A stretch of 64,000 nt of DNA, taken from Spirochaetaceae bacterium (GTDB taxonomy: Bacteria; Spirochaetota; Spirochaetia; Treponematales; Rectinemataceae). The stretch is taken from contig JANXYQ010000075.1 in NCBI GenBank assembly GCA_025355995.1, positions 62,001 through 126,000 of the forward strand, read 5' to 3'. Positions 18,472 through 27,191 of the stretch are shown piece by piece (position 1 is the first letter of the stretch; the number at the start of each line of letters is the position of its first letter). Under the pieces are notes generated by a model that was not told where the DNA came from, made no database searches, and saw nothing but the letters and a program-made list of their open reading frames with translations. Made by a program: the position numbers and the translations under genes.

Positions 18472-19664
18472 CGCTGGCCTCCTTGGATCCCGGTGGAGGC
18501 GGGCGCCTTCGCCAAGGCGAGGGCCGCGCCGGGAGTGGACCCGAAGCCGAGATTGGAAGAGCCGAGCCTGGCGGCGCTCGCCCGCGCCCGGGCCATGAAG
18601 TCGTCGAAGAGGAACTCGGTGTCCCTTGGGCCCGGGCAGCCCTCGGGGTGGAATTGAACGGCCGAGAAGGGCCCGCGAGTCGAGCGGATCCCCTCCACCG
18701 TGCCGTCGTTGCCGTTCGTGAACCAGACCTCCCAGCCCGCCGGCAAGCTCTCGGCCCTCACCGCATAGCCGTGGTTCTGGCTCGTGACGTAGCAGCGGCT
18801 GGTCGATGCGTCGATGCAGGGTTGGTTCTGGCCGCGGTGGCCGTAGGGCAGCTTGTAGGTGTCCGCGCCCGCCGCCAGGGCCATGATCTGGGCGCCCAGG
18901 CAGATGCCGAAGACCGGCCTGTCGCCGGCGCTTCCCCCCGCCAGCAGGCGGCGTACCGTCGCGATGGTCTTGGTGCAGGCCTTGGGATCGCCGGGCCCGT
19001 TCGAGAGGAAGACGCCGTCGTATTCGACGCCCTCGAGAGCGGCGTTCCAGGGCAGGACCCTGACCTCGGCGCCGCGGGCGAGGAGGCAGCGGATGATGTT
19101 GTTCTTGGCGCCGCAATCGACGAGGGCTACCTTGGGCGAGCCGCCGGCCCCGTAGAGGGCCGGCTCGTGCCGCGATACGGAGTCTACGGCATGGGCGGAG
19201 GCCGCGGGCTCGGGACTCGGCCTGCCTTCGATCCTGATGGAGCCGCGCATGACGCCGCGCTCCCTGAGCCGGATGGTGAGCGCCCTCGTATCTATGCCCT
19301 CGATCCCGGGAACGCCTTGGGATTCCATCCAGGCGGCGAGGCTGCGTACGGAGGCGTAGTGGCTGGGCAGGGCGCAGGCTTCGGAGACGACCAGGCCCGA
19401 GGCCCAGATCCGGGAGGATTCGAAATGCCTGGATAGGCCGGACGCGTCGACCTCGTCGCCGGGGATTCCGTAATTGCCGACCAAGGGGTAGGTATTGACG
19501 AGTATTTGGCCGAAGAACGATGGATCCGTCAGCGATTGCGGGTAGCCTGCCATGCCGGTCGTGAACACGACTTCGCCTTCGATTCCGCTCGGGGCGCCGA
19601 AGGACCAGCCCTCGAACTGAGCGCCGTCCTCAAGTACTAAGCGTGCCCGCTTTCGCCTGGACAT
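18468..19664 (-). CDS. carA: Carbamoyl-phosphate synthase small subunit
   Basis: Glutamine amidotransferase subunit of 398 residues that releases ammonia for CarB. The N-terminal CarA-specific domain (LVLEDGAQFEGWSFG) is followed by a class I amidotransferase domain. The catalytic Cys is in GICLGAQ and the His-Glu pair in FHPEG. The ribosome site AAGGAG precedes the ATG. A short Gly/Ala-rich tail after the amidotransferase domain is longer than usual and carries no recognised motif. Confidence 0.98.
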   Translation of the reverse strand: MSRRKRARLVLEDGAQFEGWSFGAPSGIEGEVVFTTGMAGYPQSLTDPSFFGQILVNTYPLVGNYGIPGDEVDASGLSRHFESSRIWASGLVVSEACALPSHYASVRSLAAWMESQGVPGIEGIDTRALTIRLRERGVMRGSIRIEGRPSPEPAASAHAVDSVSRHEPALYGAGGSPKVALVDCGAKNNIIRCLLARGAEVRVLPWNAALEGVEYDGVFLSNGPGDPKACTKTIATVRRLLAGGSAGDRPVFGICLGAQIMALAAGADTYKLPYGHRGQNQPCIDASTSRCYVTSQNHGYAVRAESLPAGWEVWFTNGNDGTVEGIRSTRGPFSAVQFHPEGCPGPRDTEFLFDDFMARARASAARLGSSNLGFGSTPGAALALAKAPASTGIQGGQR

Positions 19665-19726
19665 TTACAGCTCCTTGCTCCGGACGCTGTCTGGCCGTCA
19701 ATGGCGAACGCCCGGGGCGCGGGCCC

Positions 19727-19756
19727 AACCTAGCGTGATTTACGGGTGGATTTCAA
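19727..19756 (-). promoter_or_regulatory. Possible carAB promoter
   Basis: On the minus strand, TTGAAA (19751-19756) and TAGGTT (19727-19732) are 18 bases apart, upstream of carA at 19664. An AT-rich inverted repeat (CCAATT and AATTGG around 19778-19810) lies further upstream, after the flavodiiron gene, and may end that transcript. Confidence 0.4.
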
Positions 19757-19839
19757 GTGGGAAATGTGAATATATGCCAATTATATGCATAAAAATACAG
19801 AAAATTGGTTGGCGGGCCCATCCCCGGCCACCTCCGCGG

Positions 19840-21057
19840 TCATTTCGCGGCTTTCACCCTTCGGGCCAGCTCCCGGCCCCGCTCGCGCAGGTCGGCGAGG
19901 ACCGCCTCGTCCGGCACGCCCGCCCATTCGAGGCTCTCGATCGAGTCCCACTTGAGCGCGGCGATGGCCTCGTCGTATTCCTTCTTCGCGCCTCCGACCC
20001 AGCCCCATGAACCGATGCGCAGCGCTGAGCGCCCGTTCACGTGCTTGCGCGCGAGCATGTCGAGGACGTAGGCCATGGGCGGGAACATCTTGTACTCGTA
20101 GGTGGGCATCGCCACCAGGATGCCCTCGCTCTTGTAGGCGTCCGACAGGATGTAGGACAGGTCCTCGTTGGGGACCCGGTGCATCGTGAAGCGGACGCCC
20201 TCGTCCTCGATGCCGCGGATAGCCGCGGCGAGTCCGCGCTCGGTGTTGCCGTACATCGAGCCCCAGATGACGCAGATCTCCTTCTCGCGGTTGCCGTCGA
20301 GGTAGGAGGCGTACTTCGAATAGAGCTCCACGATGCGCCGCGGTTCCTTCCTCCATACTATGCCGTGGCTGGGAGCGACGACCCGGACGTCGAGGCCGGC
20401 CAGCTTATCGATCGCGCGCCTCACGAAGGGGCCGAAGCTCGCGACGATGTTGGAGTAGTAGCGCAGGGTCTCAGCCTCGAAGCGCTCGAGCTCCCGCGGG
20501 TTGAACTGATCGTCGAAGACGCGGTCGCCGAGCATGCCGAAGCTCCCGAAGGCGTCGCAGGAGAAGAGGGTCCCGGAGGAGGGCTCGAAGGTCACCATGG
20601 TCTCGGGCCAATGCACGTTGGGCGCCTCCACGAAGGAGAGGACCATGCCCGAGCCCAGGTCGAGGCTGTCGCCCGTCTTCACGGCCTCGAGCCCGTCCTC
20701 GACCTTGTAGAAAGCCTTGACGAGCTCCACGCCCTTCGCCGTCGCGAGGATCCTGACCTTCGGGTTGATCCTCCTGAAATCGGCGAGCCAGCCGGTGTGA
20801 TCGGGCTCGAGGTGGTTGAGTACGAGGTAATCCACGTCGGCGAGCATCACCCCGGCCTGGGACAGGCCGGTCTCGAGCGCGGCGGGCGCCCCGCCCCAAT
20901 CGCGGACGAGGTCTATGAGGGCGATCTTGTCGCCTTTGACTAGGTAGGAGTTTAGGGAGACGCCGTCCGGTATAGGCCAAATCCCTTCGAAGAGATCCTC
21001 GGTCTTGACGTCGGCGTGCAGCGCATAGATCCTGTCGCTTATCTTGTGGGCCTTCAT
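19840..21057 (-). CDS. Flavodiiron protein (FprA-type A flavoprotein)
   Basis: Cytoplasmic enzyme of 405 residues that reduces oxygen (or nitric oxide) to protect anaerobes. The N-terminal metallo-beta-lactamase-like half holds the diiron ligands: HLEPDH, His in NVHWPET, Asp in SCDAFGS and His in APSHGI. The C-terminal half is a flavodoxin domain beginning ICVIWGSMYGNTERGLA, which binds FMN. There is no extra rubredoxin or reductase domain, so electrons come from a separate rubredoxin-type partner. It is a single gene with no obvious operon partners. Confidence 0.95.
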   Translation of the reverse strand: MKAHKISDRIYALHADVKTEDLFEGIWPIPDGVSLNSYLVKGDKIALIDLVRDWGGAPAALETGLSQAGVMLADVDYLVLNHLEPDHTGWLADFRRINPKVRILATAKGVELVKAFYKVEDGLEAVKTGDSLDLGSGMVLSFVEAPNVHWPETMVTFEPSSGTLFSCDAFGSFGMLGDRVFDDQFNPRELERFEAETLRYYSNIVASFGPFVRRAIDKLAGLDVRVVAPSHGIVWRKEPRRIVELYSKYASYLDGNREKEICVIWGSMYGNTERGLAAAIRGIEDEGVRFTMHRVPNEDLSYILSDAYKSEGILVAMPTYEYKMFPPMAYVLDMLARKHVNGRSALRIGSWGWVGGAKKEYDEAIAALKWDSIESLEWAGVPDEAVLADLRERGRELARRVKAAK

Positions 21058-21084
21058 GTGCCTTCCCCCCTGACGGCGTGGATT

Positions 21085-22152
21085 CTAACCCGGCGCGCGG
21101 CCTAGCTTCAACCGCGGCGCGCCGTCGGGGGCCCGTCCGGCCCGATCCTCGAGGTAGGCCTTGGCCGTACGGACGAGGCCCTCCTCGAAGAAGACGGTCG
21201 GCTCGAAGCCCAATAGCTCGCGCGCCTTCGCGTTCGAGAAGTGGTAATTCCGCGAGCCCTGCTCGATGGGGTACAGCGTGAGGAGCGGCCTCGTTGGGCT
21301 GCGGACTGCCAGGGCGGCGGTCGACATGAGCCATGCGGCCGCGAAGGCGAGGGGCTTGGGCGCGCTCACGGGCTTTTTTTTCGATCCGACGGCGGCGTAC
21401 ATGACGCGCGCGTAGTCCTTCCACGAGACCTTCTGGCCGTCGGTCAGCAGGATGGCCTCGCCTCCGGACTCGCTCTTGTCGAGGGCGGCCAGGACGCCTG
21501 CGCAGAGGTCGTCGATGTAGATGGGACAGGTGAGGGCGCTCCCGTCCCCGATGTACCCGAAGACGCCGCCCATTATCTGGTCGAACATCTGGTAGGTGCT
21601 CATATGGTCGCCGGAACCGTAGACGTTGCACGGCCGTATCGCGGTGGTCCTGAAGCCGCCCGCGTTCTGGGCGAGGACGTACTCCTCGGCCATCAGCTTC
21701 GTGATCGGGTAGGGATACTTTAGGGGATAGTAGGGGCCGCGCTCCGTGGTGTCCACGTGCTGGCCGAAGCCATGTACGGTCGCGGAGCTGAAGTAGACGA
21801 AGGTCGCCGCCCCCGCCTCGCGCGAGGCCTCGAGGAGAGTGACCGTGGAGTCGTAGTTCGCCCTCACGAAGAGCTCGAGGCTGCCCCAGTCCGAGGCGAG
21901 GGCGGCGGCGTGGATCACCGCGTCGACGCCCCTGACCGCCTCCCTGGCGCGCTCGGCGTTCGAGAGGTCCGCGTTGAAGAGCTCCACACGGCCCCTGCCG
22001 GCGGCTCCGGCGAGCGCGAGCAGCTCGGGGGGCGGCTCCTTGCGGCGGTACAGCGCGCGCACCGAGTCGCCTCGGGCCGATAGGGCCGCGCAGAGGTGGG
22101 ATCCGATGAAGCCAGAGGCGCCGGTGACTAGGATGAGCCTGGGTGCGGCCAT
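21085..22152 (-). CDS. NAD(P)-dependent epimerase/dehydratase, extended SDR (1 of 4)
   Basis: Extended short-chain dehydrogenase of 355 residues. The Rossmann motif ILVTGASGFIGSH is at the N-terminus and the catalytic YPITK (YXXXK) near residue 150, after the FSSATVHG serine strand. A hydrophobic stretch near residue 265 (LAFAAAWLMSTAALAV) is typical of the 3-beta-hydroxysteroid dehydrogenase/HpnA-like subgroup acting on lipid-linked or sterol-like substrates. Its ATG overlaps the stop of the upstream CPBP gene by one base (TGATG). The substrate is unknown; it is one of four different SDR genes clustered here. Confidence 0.88.
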   Translation of the reverse strand: MAAPRLILVTGASGFIGSHLCAALSARGDSVRALYRRKEPPPELLALAGAAGRGRVELFNADLSNAERAREAVRGVDAVIHAAALASDWGSLELFVRANYDSTVTLLEASREAGAATFVYFSSATVHGFGQHVDTTERGPYYPLKYPYPITKLMAEEYVLAQNAGGFRTTAIRPCNVYGSGDHMSTYQMFDQIMGGVFGYIGDGSALTCPIYIDDLCAGVLAALDKSESGGEAILLTDGQKVSWKDYARVMYAAVGSKKKPVSAPKPLAFAAAWLMSTAALAVRSPTRPLLTLYPIEQGSRNYHFSNAKARELLGFEPTVFFEEGLVRTAKAYLEDRAGRAPDGAPRLKLGRAPG

Positions 22153-22931
22153 CAGATCAGCCCCGAGCCCTTGAGGACGATGAGCGCGTCGGTGCCTATG
22201 CCGAGGCAGGCGTGCAGGATGAGCCCCGGCACTATCGACCTCGTCCTCCAGGCGAGGACGCCGAAGGCTATCCCGGCCGCGACCGCTCCGGCGAGCTCCG
22301 TGAGGGGATGCCCGTAATGGAGGAGGGTCGAGGGTATGGTCTGGAAGAGGACGAAAGCCGCGATGACCGTGCCCCTCGCCGCGGCGTCGTCCTCGGCTCC
22401 CGCGGCCCCCAGCGCGCGCTCCGCCGCGAGGGCGAAGGGAAACAGGAGGAAGCCCCGGAAGAAGAATTCCCAGGGCACGTAGTAGAGAAAGAAATAGGCG
22501 GCGAGGTGGCCTATGAGGGGGCCCACGCCCGCCGCGTGGACGCGGCCGATGAGGTCGCGCGAATACGGGTAGAAGCTCCCGAGTTCGGAGTATGCGCCGC
22601 CTAACGCGCCGAAGCCGATCGCGACGGGGACGAGGAGCCAGAAGAGGGGCTTCCTGAGGAGGGGAGCCTTGAAGCTGATCCCGAGGTCGGCGGGCTTCTC
22701 GCGGAAGGCGAGGGCGAGCAGGGCCGGAGCCAGTCCCAGGAGGAGGAAGGAGAGGGCGAATCGCGCCCAGTAGCCGGGCAGGTCGCCCGGCAGGGAGCCT
22801 ACGAGGGGCAGCCTCGCGGCCGCCTCGGGACTGAGCAGCGGGGGGGTGAGGGCCGAGAAGAAGAGGCAGGAAAAAGAGGCGAGGGCGAGATACGAGGCGC
22901 CCTTGATCGAAGGCCTGATGCTCGGGATCAC
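22152..22931 (-). CDS. CPBP (CAAX/Abi-like) intramembrane protease family protein
   Basis: Membrane protein of 259 residues with about seven helices. The segment YVPWEFFFRGFLLFPF fits the first CPBP motif, though the usual EEXXXR is EFFFR preceded by Trp, so only one of the two glutamates is present. Later histidines in STLLHYGHP and LILHACLG match motifs two and three. Bacterial members are putative intramembrane proteases or membrane scaffolds. The start is GTG at 22931, with AAGGAG seven bases upstream. It is translationally coupled to the SDR that follows. Confidence 0.8.
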   Translation of the reverse strand: MIPSIRPSIKGASYLALASFSCLFFSALTPPLLSPEAAARLPLVGSLPGDLPGYWARFALSFLLLGLAPALLALAFREKPADLGISFKAPLLRKPLFWLLVPVAIGFGALGGAYSELGSFYPYSRDLIGRVHAAGVGPLIGHLAAYFFLYYVPWEFFFRGFLLFPFALAAERALGAAGAEDDAAARGTVIAAFVLFQTIPSTLLHYGHPLTELAGAVAAGIAFGVLAWRTRSIVPGLILHACLGIGTDALIVLKGSGLI

Positions 22932-23004
22932 TAGCCGCTCCTTGCGCGATTCATGTCCCCTCGATACTATCATGCCGCGACGATTCGAGGAAACGGGAGG
23001 CTCC

Positions 23005-23982
23005 ATGAGGATAGCGGTCACGGGCGGTACGGGTTTCGTGGGCAGCCATGTCGTGGAGCTCCTCCTCGCGCGCGGCGACGAGGTCAATTGCCTGGTCCTC
23101 CCCGAGGAGGGGCCGCTCTGGCTAGAGGGGTCGAAGGTGGTCTTCTTCGAGGGCAGCATCACCGACCGCGCCTGCCTGGGACCCTTCCTGAAGGGCTGCG
23201 ACGCCATCGTCAATATCGCGGGCCTCACGCGCTGCCATACCGAGGAGGGCTTCATGGCCGTCAACGCCGGCGGCGCGGTCAACCTCGTCGAGGCCGCCCT
23301 CGCACTGCCCGACGGCCCGCGAGACATCGTCTCGATGAGCTCCATGGCTGCCTCGGGCCCCTGCCCGGAGGGCGCCTGCCTCGACGAGGACGACGAGCAG
23401 CGGCCGCTGACGCCCTACGGCCGGAGCAAGGCCGCCCTGGAGACCTGCCTGCGACCCTACGAGGGACGCATGCATTGCAGCTTCATCCGCGCCCCCGGGG
23501 TCTACGGGCCGCGCGACCGCGACTTCCTCCAGTACTTCAAGCTCGTCAAGCGCGGCTTGCGCGTCATCGTCGGCGACCGCAACGTCATGTCCCTGGTCTA
23601 CGTGAGGACCCTCGCGGCGGCGATAGTCTCCTGCGTCCTCAACCCCGCGGCCTACGGCCAGGCCTTCTTCGTCGCGGACGAGGGCGAGCACGACTGGGAC
23701 CAGTTCTCCGGCATGGTCGAGGCCGCGCTCGGCAAGAGGACCCTGCGGGTCCACGTGCCCGAGTGGCTCGTGACCGTCGTGGCCTTCTTCTCCGAGGCCG
23801 CGAAGCCCTTCATGAAGCGCCCGCCCCTCCTCGACAAGCACAAGCTCCTCGAGGCCCGACAGCACCGCTGGGTGCTGTCCACCGCGAAGGCCGAGCGCCT
23901 CCTCGGCTTCAAGCCCCTCTGCAGCACCGCCGACGCGTTGGCCGAAACCGGACGCTGGTACGAGGAGAAGGGCTGGATATAG
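23005..23982 (+). CDS. NAD(P)-dependent epimerase/dehydratase, extended SDR (2 of 4)
   Basis: Extended SDR of 325 residues with an N-terminal Rossmann motif (RIAVTGGTGFVGSHV), a serine strand (VSMSSMAASG) and the catalytic YGRSK. A hydrophobic segment near residue 255 (WLVTVVAFFSEAAKPFM) resembles the membrane-associated region of 3-beta-HSD-like relatives. The ATG at 23005 has a good ribosome site (GGGAGG). It is divergent from the CPBP gene with only 73 bases between, so they probably share regulation. The substrate cannot be named. Confidence 0.87.
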   Translation: MRIAVTGGTGFVGSHVVELLLARGDEVNCLVLPEEGPLWLEGSKVVFFEGSITDRACLGPFLKGCDAIVNIAGLTRCHTEEGFMAVNAGGAVNLVEAALALPDGPRDIVSMSSMAASGPCPEGACLDEDDEQRPLTPYGRSKAALETCLRPYEGRMHCSFIRAPGVYGPRDRDFLQYFKLVKRGLRVIVGDRNVMSLVYVRTLAAAIVSCVLNPAAYGQAFFVADEGEHDWDQFSGMVEAALGKRTLRVHVPEWLVTVVAFFSEAAKPFMKRPPLLDKHKLLEARQHRWVLSTAKAERLLGFKPLCSTADALAETGRWYEEKGWI

Positions 23983-23999
23983 TCCGCTGACGCGGGAAC

Positions 24000-24079
24000 A
24001 ACCGCGAGGAGACGCCAAGGAACGCGAATAGGGCTGGGACTCCTGAAATTTCCTTCGCGTTCGTTAGCGGTTTTCCTCG
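24000..24079. terminator. Imperfect inverted repeat between convergent SDR genes
   Basis: GAACGCGAA (24020-24028) is complementary to TTCGCGTTC (24054-24062), with outer arms AACCGC (24000-24005) and GCGGTT (24067-24072). The structure fills the 99-base gap between two converging genes and may end both transcripts. No clear T run follows on either strand. Confidence 0.4.
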
Positions 24080-24081
24080 AC

Positions 24082-25086
24082 CTAATCTTTTCCCCTCAGG
24101 AAGGTCCTCTCGTAGTACTCGCAGCCGTCCGCTATCGTCTCCTCGAGGGGCCTGTAGCTTATCCCGAGCTCCCGGCGGCTCTTCTCGCTCGAGTAGTAGG
24201 CCGTCCAGCCCGAGAGCTGGCCGTAGCCCACCGTGATCAGGGGCCGCCTTCGCGTCAGGCGCGAGACGAGCTCCGCAACCCAGCCCGCCGCCACGAGGGC
24301 GAAGGAAGGAGCCACGACGGGTAGGAAGCGCTTGCACGCGCCCTTCGCCATGAGCTCGAGGACGCGCGTATAGGGCACGTTGGCCCCCACCGAGAGATAG
24401 GCCTCGCCCGCGCGGCCCTTCTCCGCGGCGGCCAGGATCGTCTCGACGAGGTCCCGGACGTCGACGACGGCGAGGCCTCCGCCGAAGGTCCCGACGAAGA
24501 AAGGCTTGCGGTACATGTCGGCGTAGAGGCGGTTGTGGGCGGTATTGGGGCCGGGATCGCCGGGGCCCATGACCGAGGCGGGATTGACGATGACGGCGTC
24601 GAGGCTGCGGTCGCGGACGGCGTCCATGACCGCCCTCTGCCCGTCGCGCTTGGTGGTCATGTAGCCGAGGCTCTCGGGCCAATTGAAGGCCGTCTCCTCG
24701 TCGGCGAGTCTCCCGTCGGCATGGAAGCCTATGGCCCCCACCGAGGATACGTGGACGAGCCGCCCGACCTTGAACTCGAGGCAGGCGTCCACGATCGCCT
24801 TGGCCCCGCCGACGTTCACGGCCTCCATGATCCCCGCGTCCAGGACCCAATACGATATGAAGCCGGCGACGTGGAATACGAGCTCGGCGCCGCGCACGGC
24901 GTTGCGGACGGCGGTCGCGTCGCGGAGGTCCCCGCGGCGCTCGTCCACCCTGCCCGCGAAGGCCGCGGGCAGCTCCTCGCCCGGCAGGAGGAAGACCGAG
25001 ATCCGGTCCCGGGGCCGCGTTTCGAGCAGCCGCTCGACGAGGCGCCTGCCAACGAAGCCGGTCGCGCCCGTTACCATGATATTCAC
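24082..25086 (-). CDS. NAD(P)-dependent epimerase/dehydratase, extended SDR (3 of 4)
   Basis: Extended SDR of 334 residues. The Rossmann motif IMVTGATGFVGRRL starts at residue 3, the serine strand is VHVSSVGAIG and the catalytic pair is in YMTTK. NPASVMGPGDPGPNTAHNRL and a late hydrophobic segment (FALVAAGWVAELVSRLT) resemble dihydroflavonol-reductase/HpnA-like proteins. The start is GTG at 25086, with GGAGG seven bases upstream. It diverges from the fourth SDR across 42 bases. Confidence 0.87.
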   Translation of the reverse strand: MNIMVTGATGFVGRRLVERLLETRPRDRISVFLLPGEELPAAFAGRVDERRGDLRDATAVRNAVRGAELVFHVAGFISYWVLDAGIMEAVNVGGAKAIVDACLEFKVGRLVHVSSVGAIGFHADGRLADEETAFNWPESLGYMTTKRDGQRAVMDAVRDRSLDAVIVNPASVMGPGDPGPNTAHNRLYADMYRKPFFVGTFGGGLAVVDVRDLVETILAAAEKGRAGEAYLSVGANVPYTRVLELMAKGACKRFLPVVAPSFALVAAGWVAELVSRLTRRRPLITVGYGQLSGWTAYYSSEKSRRELGISYRPLEETIADGCEYYERTFLRGKD

Positions 25087-25128
25087 GATGAGCCTCCGAG
25101 TAGCTTATAATATTGCAATGAGGAACAA

Positions 25129-26244
25129 ATGAAAATCGGCGTGACGGGGGCTTTTGGTTTCCTGGGGGCTAATTTCGTCGCCGCCCTCCTCTCCGAAAGG
25201 CGGGATGGCTTATTCCCCGGCGAAGCGATCGAGGTCACCGCCTTCGCCTCCAAGGTCGCGTCCAATCCCCTCTTCGACCCCGCGAAGGTCGAAGTGAAGA
25301 GCCTCGACGTCCTGAGCCGGGGGGATATGGCCGTGAAATTCGCCGGCCTGGATGCGCTGGCCCATTTCGCGGGAAGGGTCGACTATAGGAAGTCCCAGAG
25401 ACGGGCGGTTTGGGACACCAATACGCTCGGAGCCAAGGCGGTATTCGATGCCGTCCTGGAGGCGGGCGTTCCCAGGCTCCTCTACGTATCCTCGATAAGC
25501 GCCCTCGGTTCGGGCTCGGCGGGGCATCCGGCCGACGAGGGCTCCCTGCCATACGGAGATCCGCGTTGGCCGATCTCGTTCGCCTCGCCCGAGGCGGCCC
25601 TCGCCGCGGTCGAGGCCTCCTCAGCCGGCGATTACCGTTTCCTGGATGGCATGCGAGTGGCCTACTTCGACTCCAAGCTCGCGGGCTGGGAACTCGCCAA
25701 GGCCTATGCCCGCGGCAGGAGCCTGCCCGTGGTCACCGTCTTTCCAGGCACGGCGGTCGGCGCGGGCGACCTGCATTTCGCGATTTCCAGGCTCGTGGAC
25801 AACGTATGGGAGGGCAGGCTCCCGTTTTCCTTCGGAGGAGCGACCACCTTCATGGCCGCGCGCGACCTCGCGGAAGGCGCCGCGCTCGCGCTCTCGAGGG
25901 GCCGCGTCGGCGAGGGCTACGTCATCGCGGGGAGGGAGGAGCATAGCCTGAGCTACGTGGATTTCCAGCGCCTCGTCGCCGGCCTCGCGCGGCGCGCGGA
26001 TTCGCGGCCCGCGGTCCTCCCTATCGGCCTCCTCCTCGGCATCGCGGGAGCGGCCGAGGCGGTGGCGCCGCGGGGCGGTCTCGCCAAGGCCCTCGTCCTA
26101 GCGGGGAGCGCGCGCAACGTCGCGACCTCCGCCAAGGCGCGCTCCGAGCTCGGCTACGAGCCCTCCCCGAGCCTGGAAGGCGCGATCCTCGAGTGCAGGA
26201 AATTCAGCGAGGGATTGAGGCTTCGGCGGAAATCGATCGGATAG
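25129..26244 (+). CDS. NAD(P)-dependent epimerase/dehydratase, extended SDR (4 of 4)
   Basis: Extended SDR of 371 residues with an N-terminal GVTGAFGFLGANF motif, YVSSISALGSG strand and catalytic YFDSK. An insert of about 40 residues before the catalytic Tyr (rich in Pro, Ala and acidic residues) is longer than in its three neighbours. A TATAAT hexamer 17 bases before the ATG and an AGGA ribosome site mark its promoter and start. It converges on the acyltransferase gene, 12 bases downstream. The substrate is unknown. Confidence 0.86.
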   Translation: MKIGVTGAFGFLGANFVAALLSERRDGLFPGEAIEVTAFASKVASNPLFDPAKVEVKSLDVLSRGDMAVKFAGLDALAHFAGRVDYRKSQRRAVWDTNTLGAKAVFDAVLEAGVPRLLYVSSISALGSGSAGHPADEGSLPYGDPRWPISFASPEAALAAVEASSAGDYRFLDGMRVAYFDSKLAGWELAKAYARGRSLPVVTVFPGTAVGAGDLHFAISRLVDNVWEGRLPFSFGGATTFMAARDLAEGAALALSRGRVGEGYVIAGREEHSLSYVDFQRLVAGLARRADSRPAVLPIGLLLGIAGAAEAVAPRGGLAKALVLAGSARNVATSAKARSELGYEPSPSLEGAILECRKFSEGLRLRRKSIG

Positions 26245-26256
26245 GGCCTCGGCCTG

Positions 26257-26997
26257 TCACCAAGCGACGCGGTACCTCGAGCCGCCCCTGCGGCGCAGGG
26301 GCGCGAAGCGTTCGCGGTTGTCCGCCAGGAAGGTCTCGTAGCGGGACTCGACTTCCCCGGCCTTGGTATCCAAGGCCTTGGCCACCTCGAAATACTCCTC
26401 GTAGCCGGGTTCCCCCGGCAGGGCGGAGAGGTCGACGGGCTTGAGGAACTCGATGAAGTAGAAGGTGTTCTTGAAGGTCGTGTAAGGGTATTCGGTTCCG
26501 TTCACGCCCTTGAAGCTCAGCCGCCGTATCCGGTCATCCTCGACCTTGAGGAAGATGGGATAGAGCTTGGCCCCCGCGAGGTGGGCAAGGCGGATGCCGC
26601 CCGTGCGGGGCTTGCCCCAGTCGCCGAGGGTCGAGTCTCCCTCGTGGAGCGAGATCAGGAGGGGCCGCCCGTCGTCCAGGGCCTTCGCGCAGGCGTCGAC
26701 CGCGGTCTTCGAGTCGTCCTTGTCGAGGGGGATGAAGCCCGCGCCGCGGAGGATGTGGCGGATGATCGGGAAGGTGAAGGCTCCCTTGTCCATCATGATC
26801 GCGAAGGGCTCCTTGGACACGTGCATGAGGGCGACGACGTCGTAGGTAGTCGAGTGGTTGAGGAGGAGGTAGACCCGCTTCTCGCCCCGCGCCCGAGGCG
26901 GAAGGTCGTCGAGTCCCTTGACGATCACCCGCGCCTTCGCCCGCATCCAGATCGTGGAGTAGATATTCATGATCTTGAAAGGAATGTTAAGCCGCAT
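26257..26997 (-). CDS. Lysophospholipid-type acyltransferase (PlsC-like)
   Basis: Membrane-associated acyltransferase of 246 residues. The catalytic NHSTTYD is the HX4D motif near residue 47. The expected FPEGTR block appears as LHEGDST, an altered version in which Glu and Gly are kept. FIPLDKDD corresponds to motif two. The altered third motif suggests a substrate other than the usual lysophosphatidic acid. The gene lies beside four SDR genes, so a role in building or remodelling an unusual lipid is plausible but not shown. Confidence 0.85.
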   Translation of the reverse strand: MRLNIPFKIMNIYSTIWMRAKARVIVKGLDDLPPRARGEKRVYLLLNHSTTYDVVALMHVSKEPFAIMMDKGAFTFPIIRHILRGAGFIPLDKDDSKTAVDACAKALDDGRPLLISLHEGDSTLGDWGKPRTGGIRLAHLAGAKLYPIFLKVEDDRIRRLSFKGVNGTEYPYTTFKNTFYFIEFLKPVDLSALPGEPGYEEYFEVAKALDTKAGEVESRYETFLADNRERFAPLRRRGGSRYRVAW

Positions 26998-27128
26998 GCC
27001 GTCGCCCTCGCGCCAGAAGGATATCCAGGGGCCCAGGAACCCGTCTTTAACTATAGAGCGGCCGCGCGTCGGGTCGGTTGCGGTTATCGGAATTTATTTT
27101 GCGTTTGGATACCCCGTACGAAATGGAA

Positions 27129-27166
27129 GGGGCGGCGGATCGGAGAGAGTTCCGAGCCGCCGCCCC
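27129..27166 (-). terminator. Terminator hairpin after the exporter operon
   Basis: GGGGCGGCGG (27129-27138) pairs with CCGCCGCCCC (27157-27166), extended by TCGGA with TCCGA; the loop is about six bases. It lies 25 bases beyond the stop of the beta-barrel gene on the minus strand. The following tract CCTTCCATTT is only moderately T-rich. Confidence 0.65.
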
Positions 27167-27191
27167 TTAAGTCTGGCGCAGGAGCGACCGG

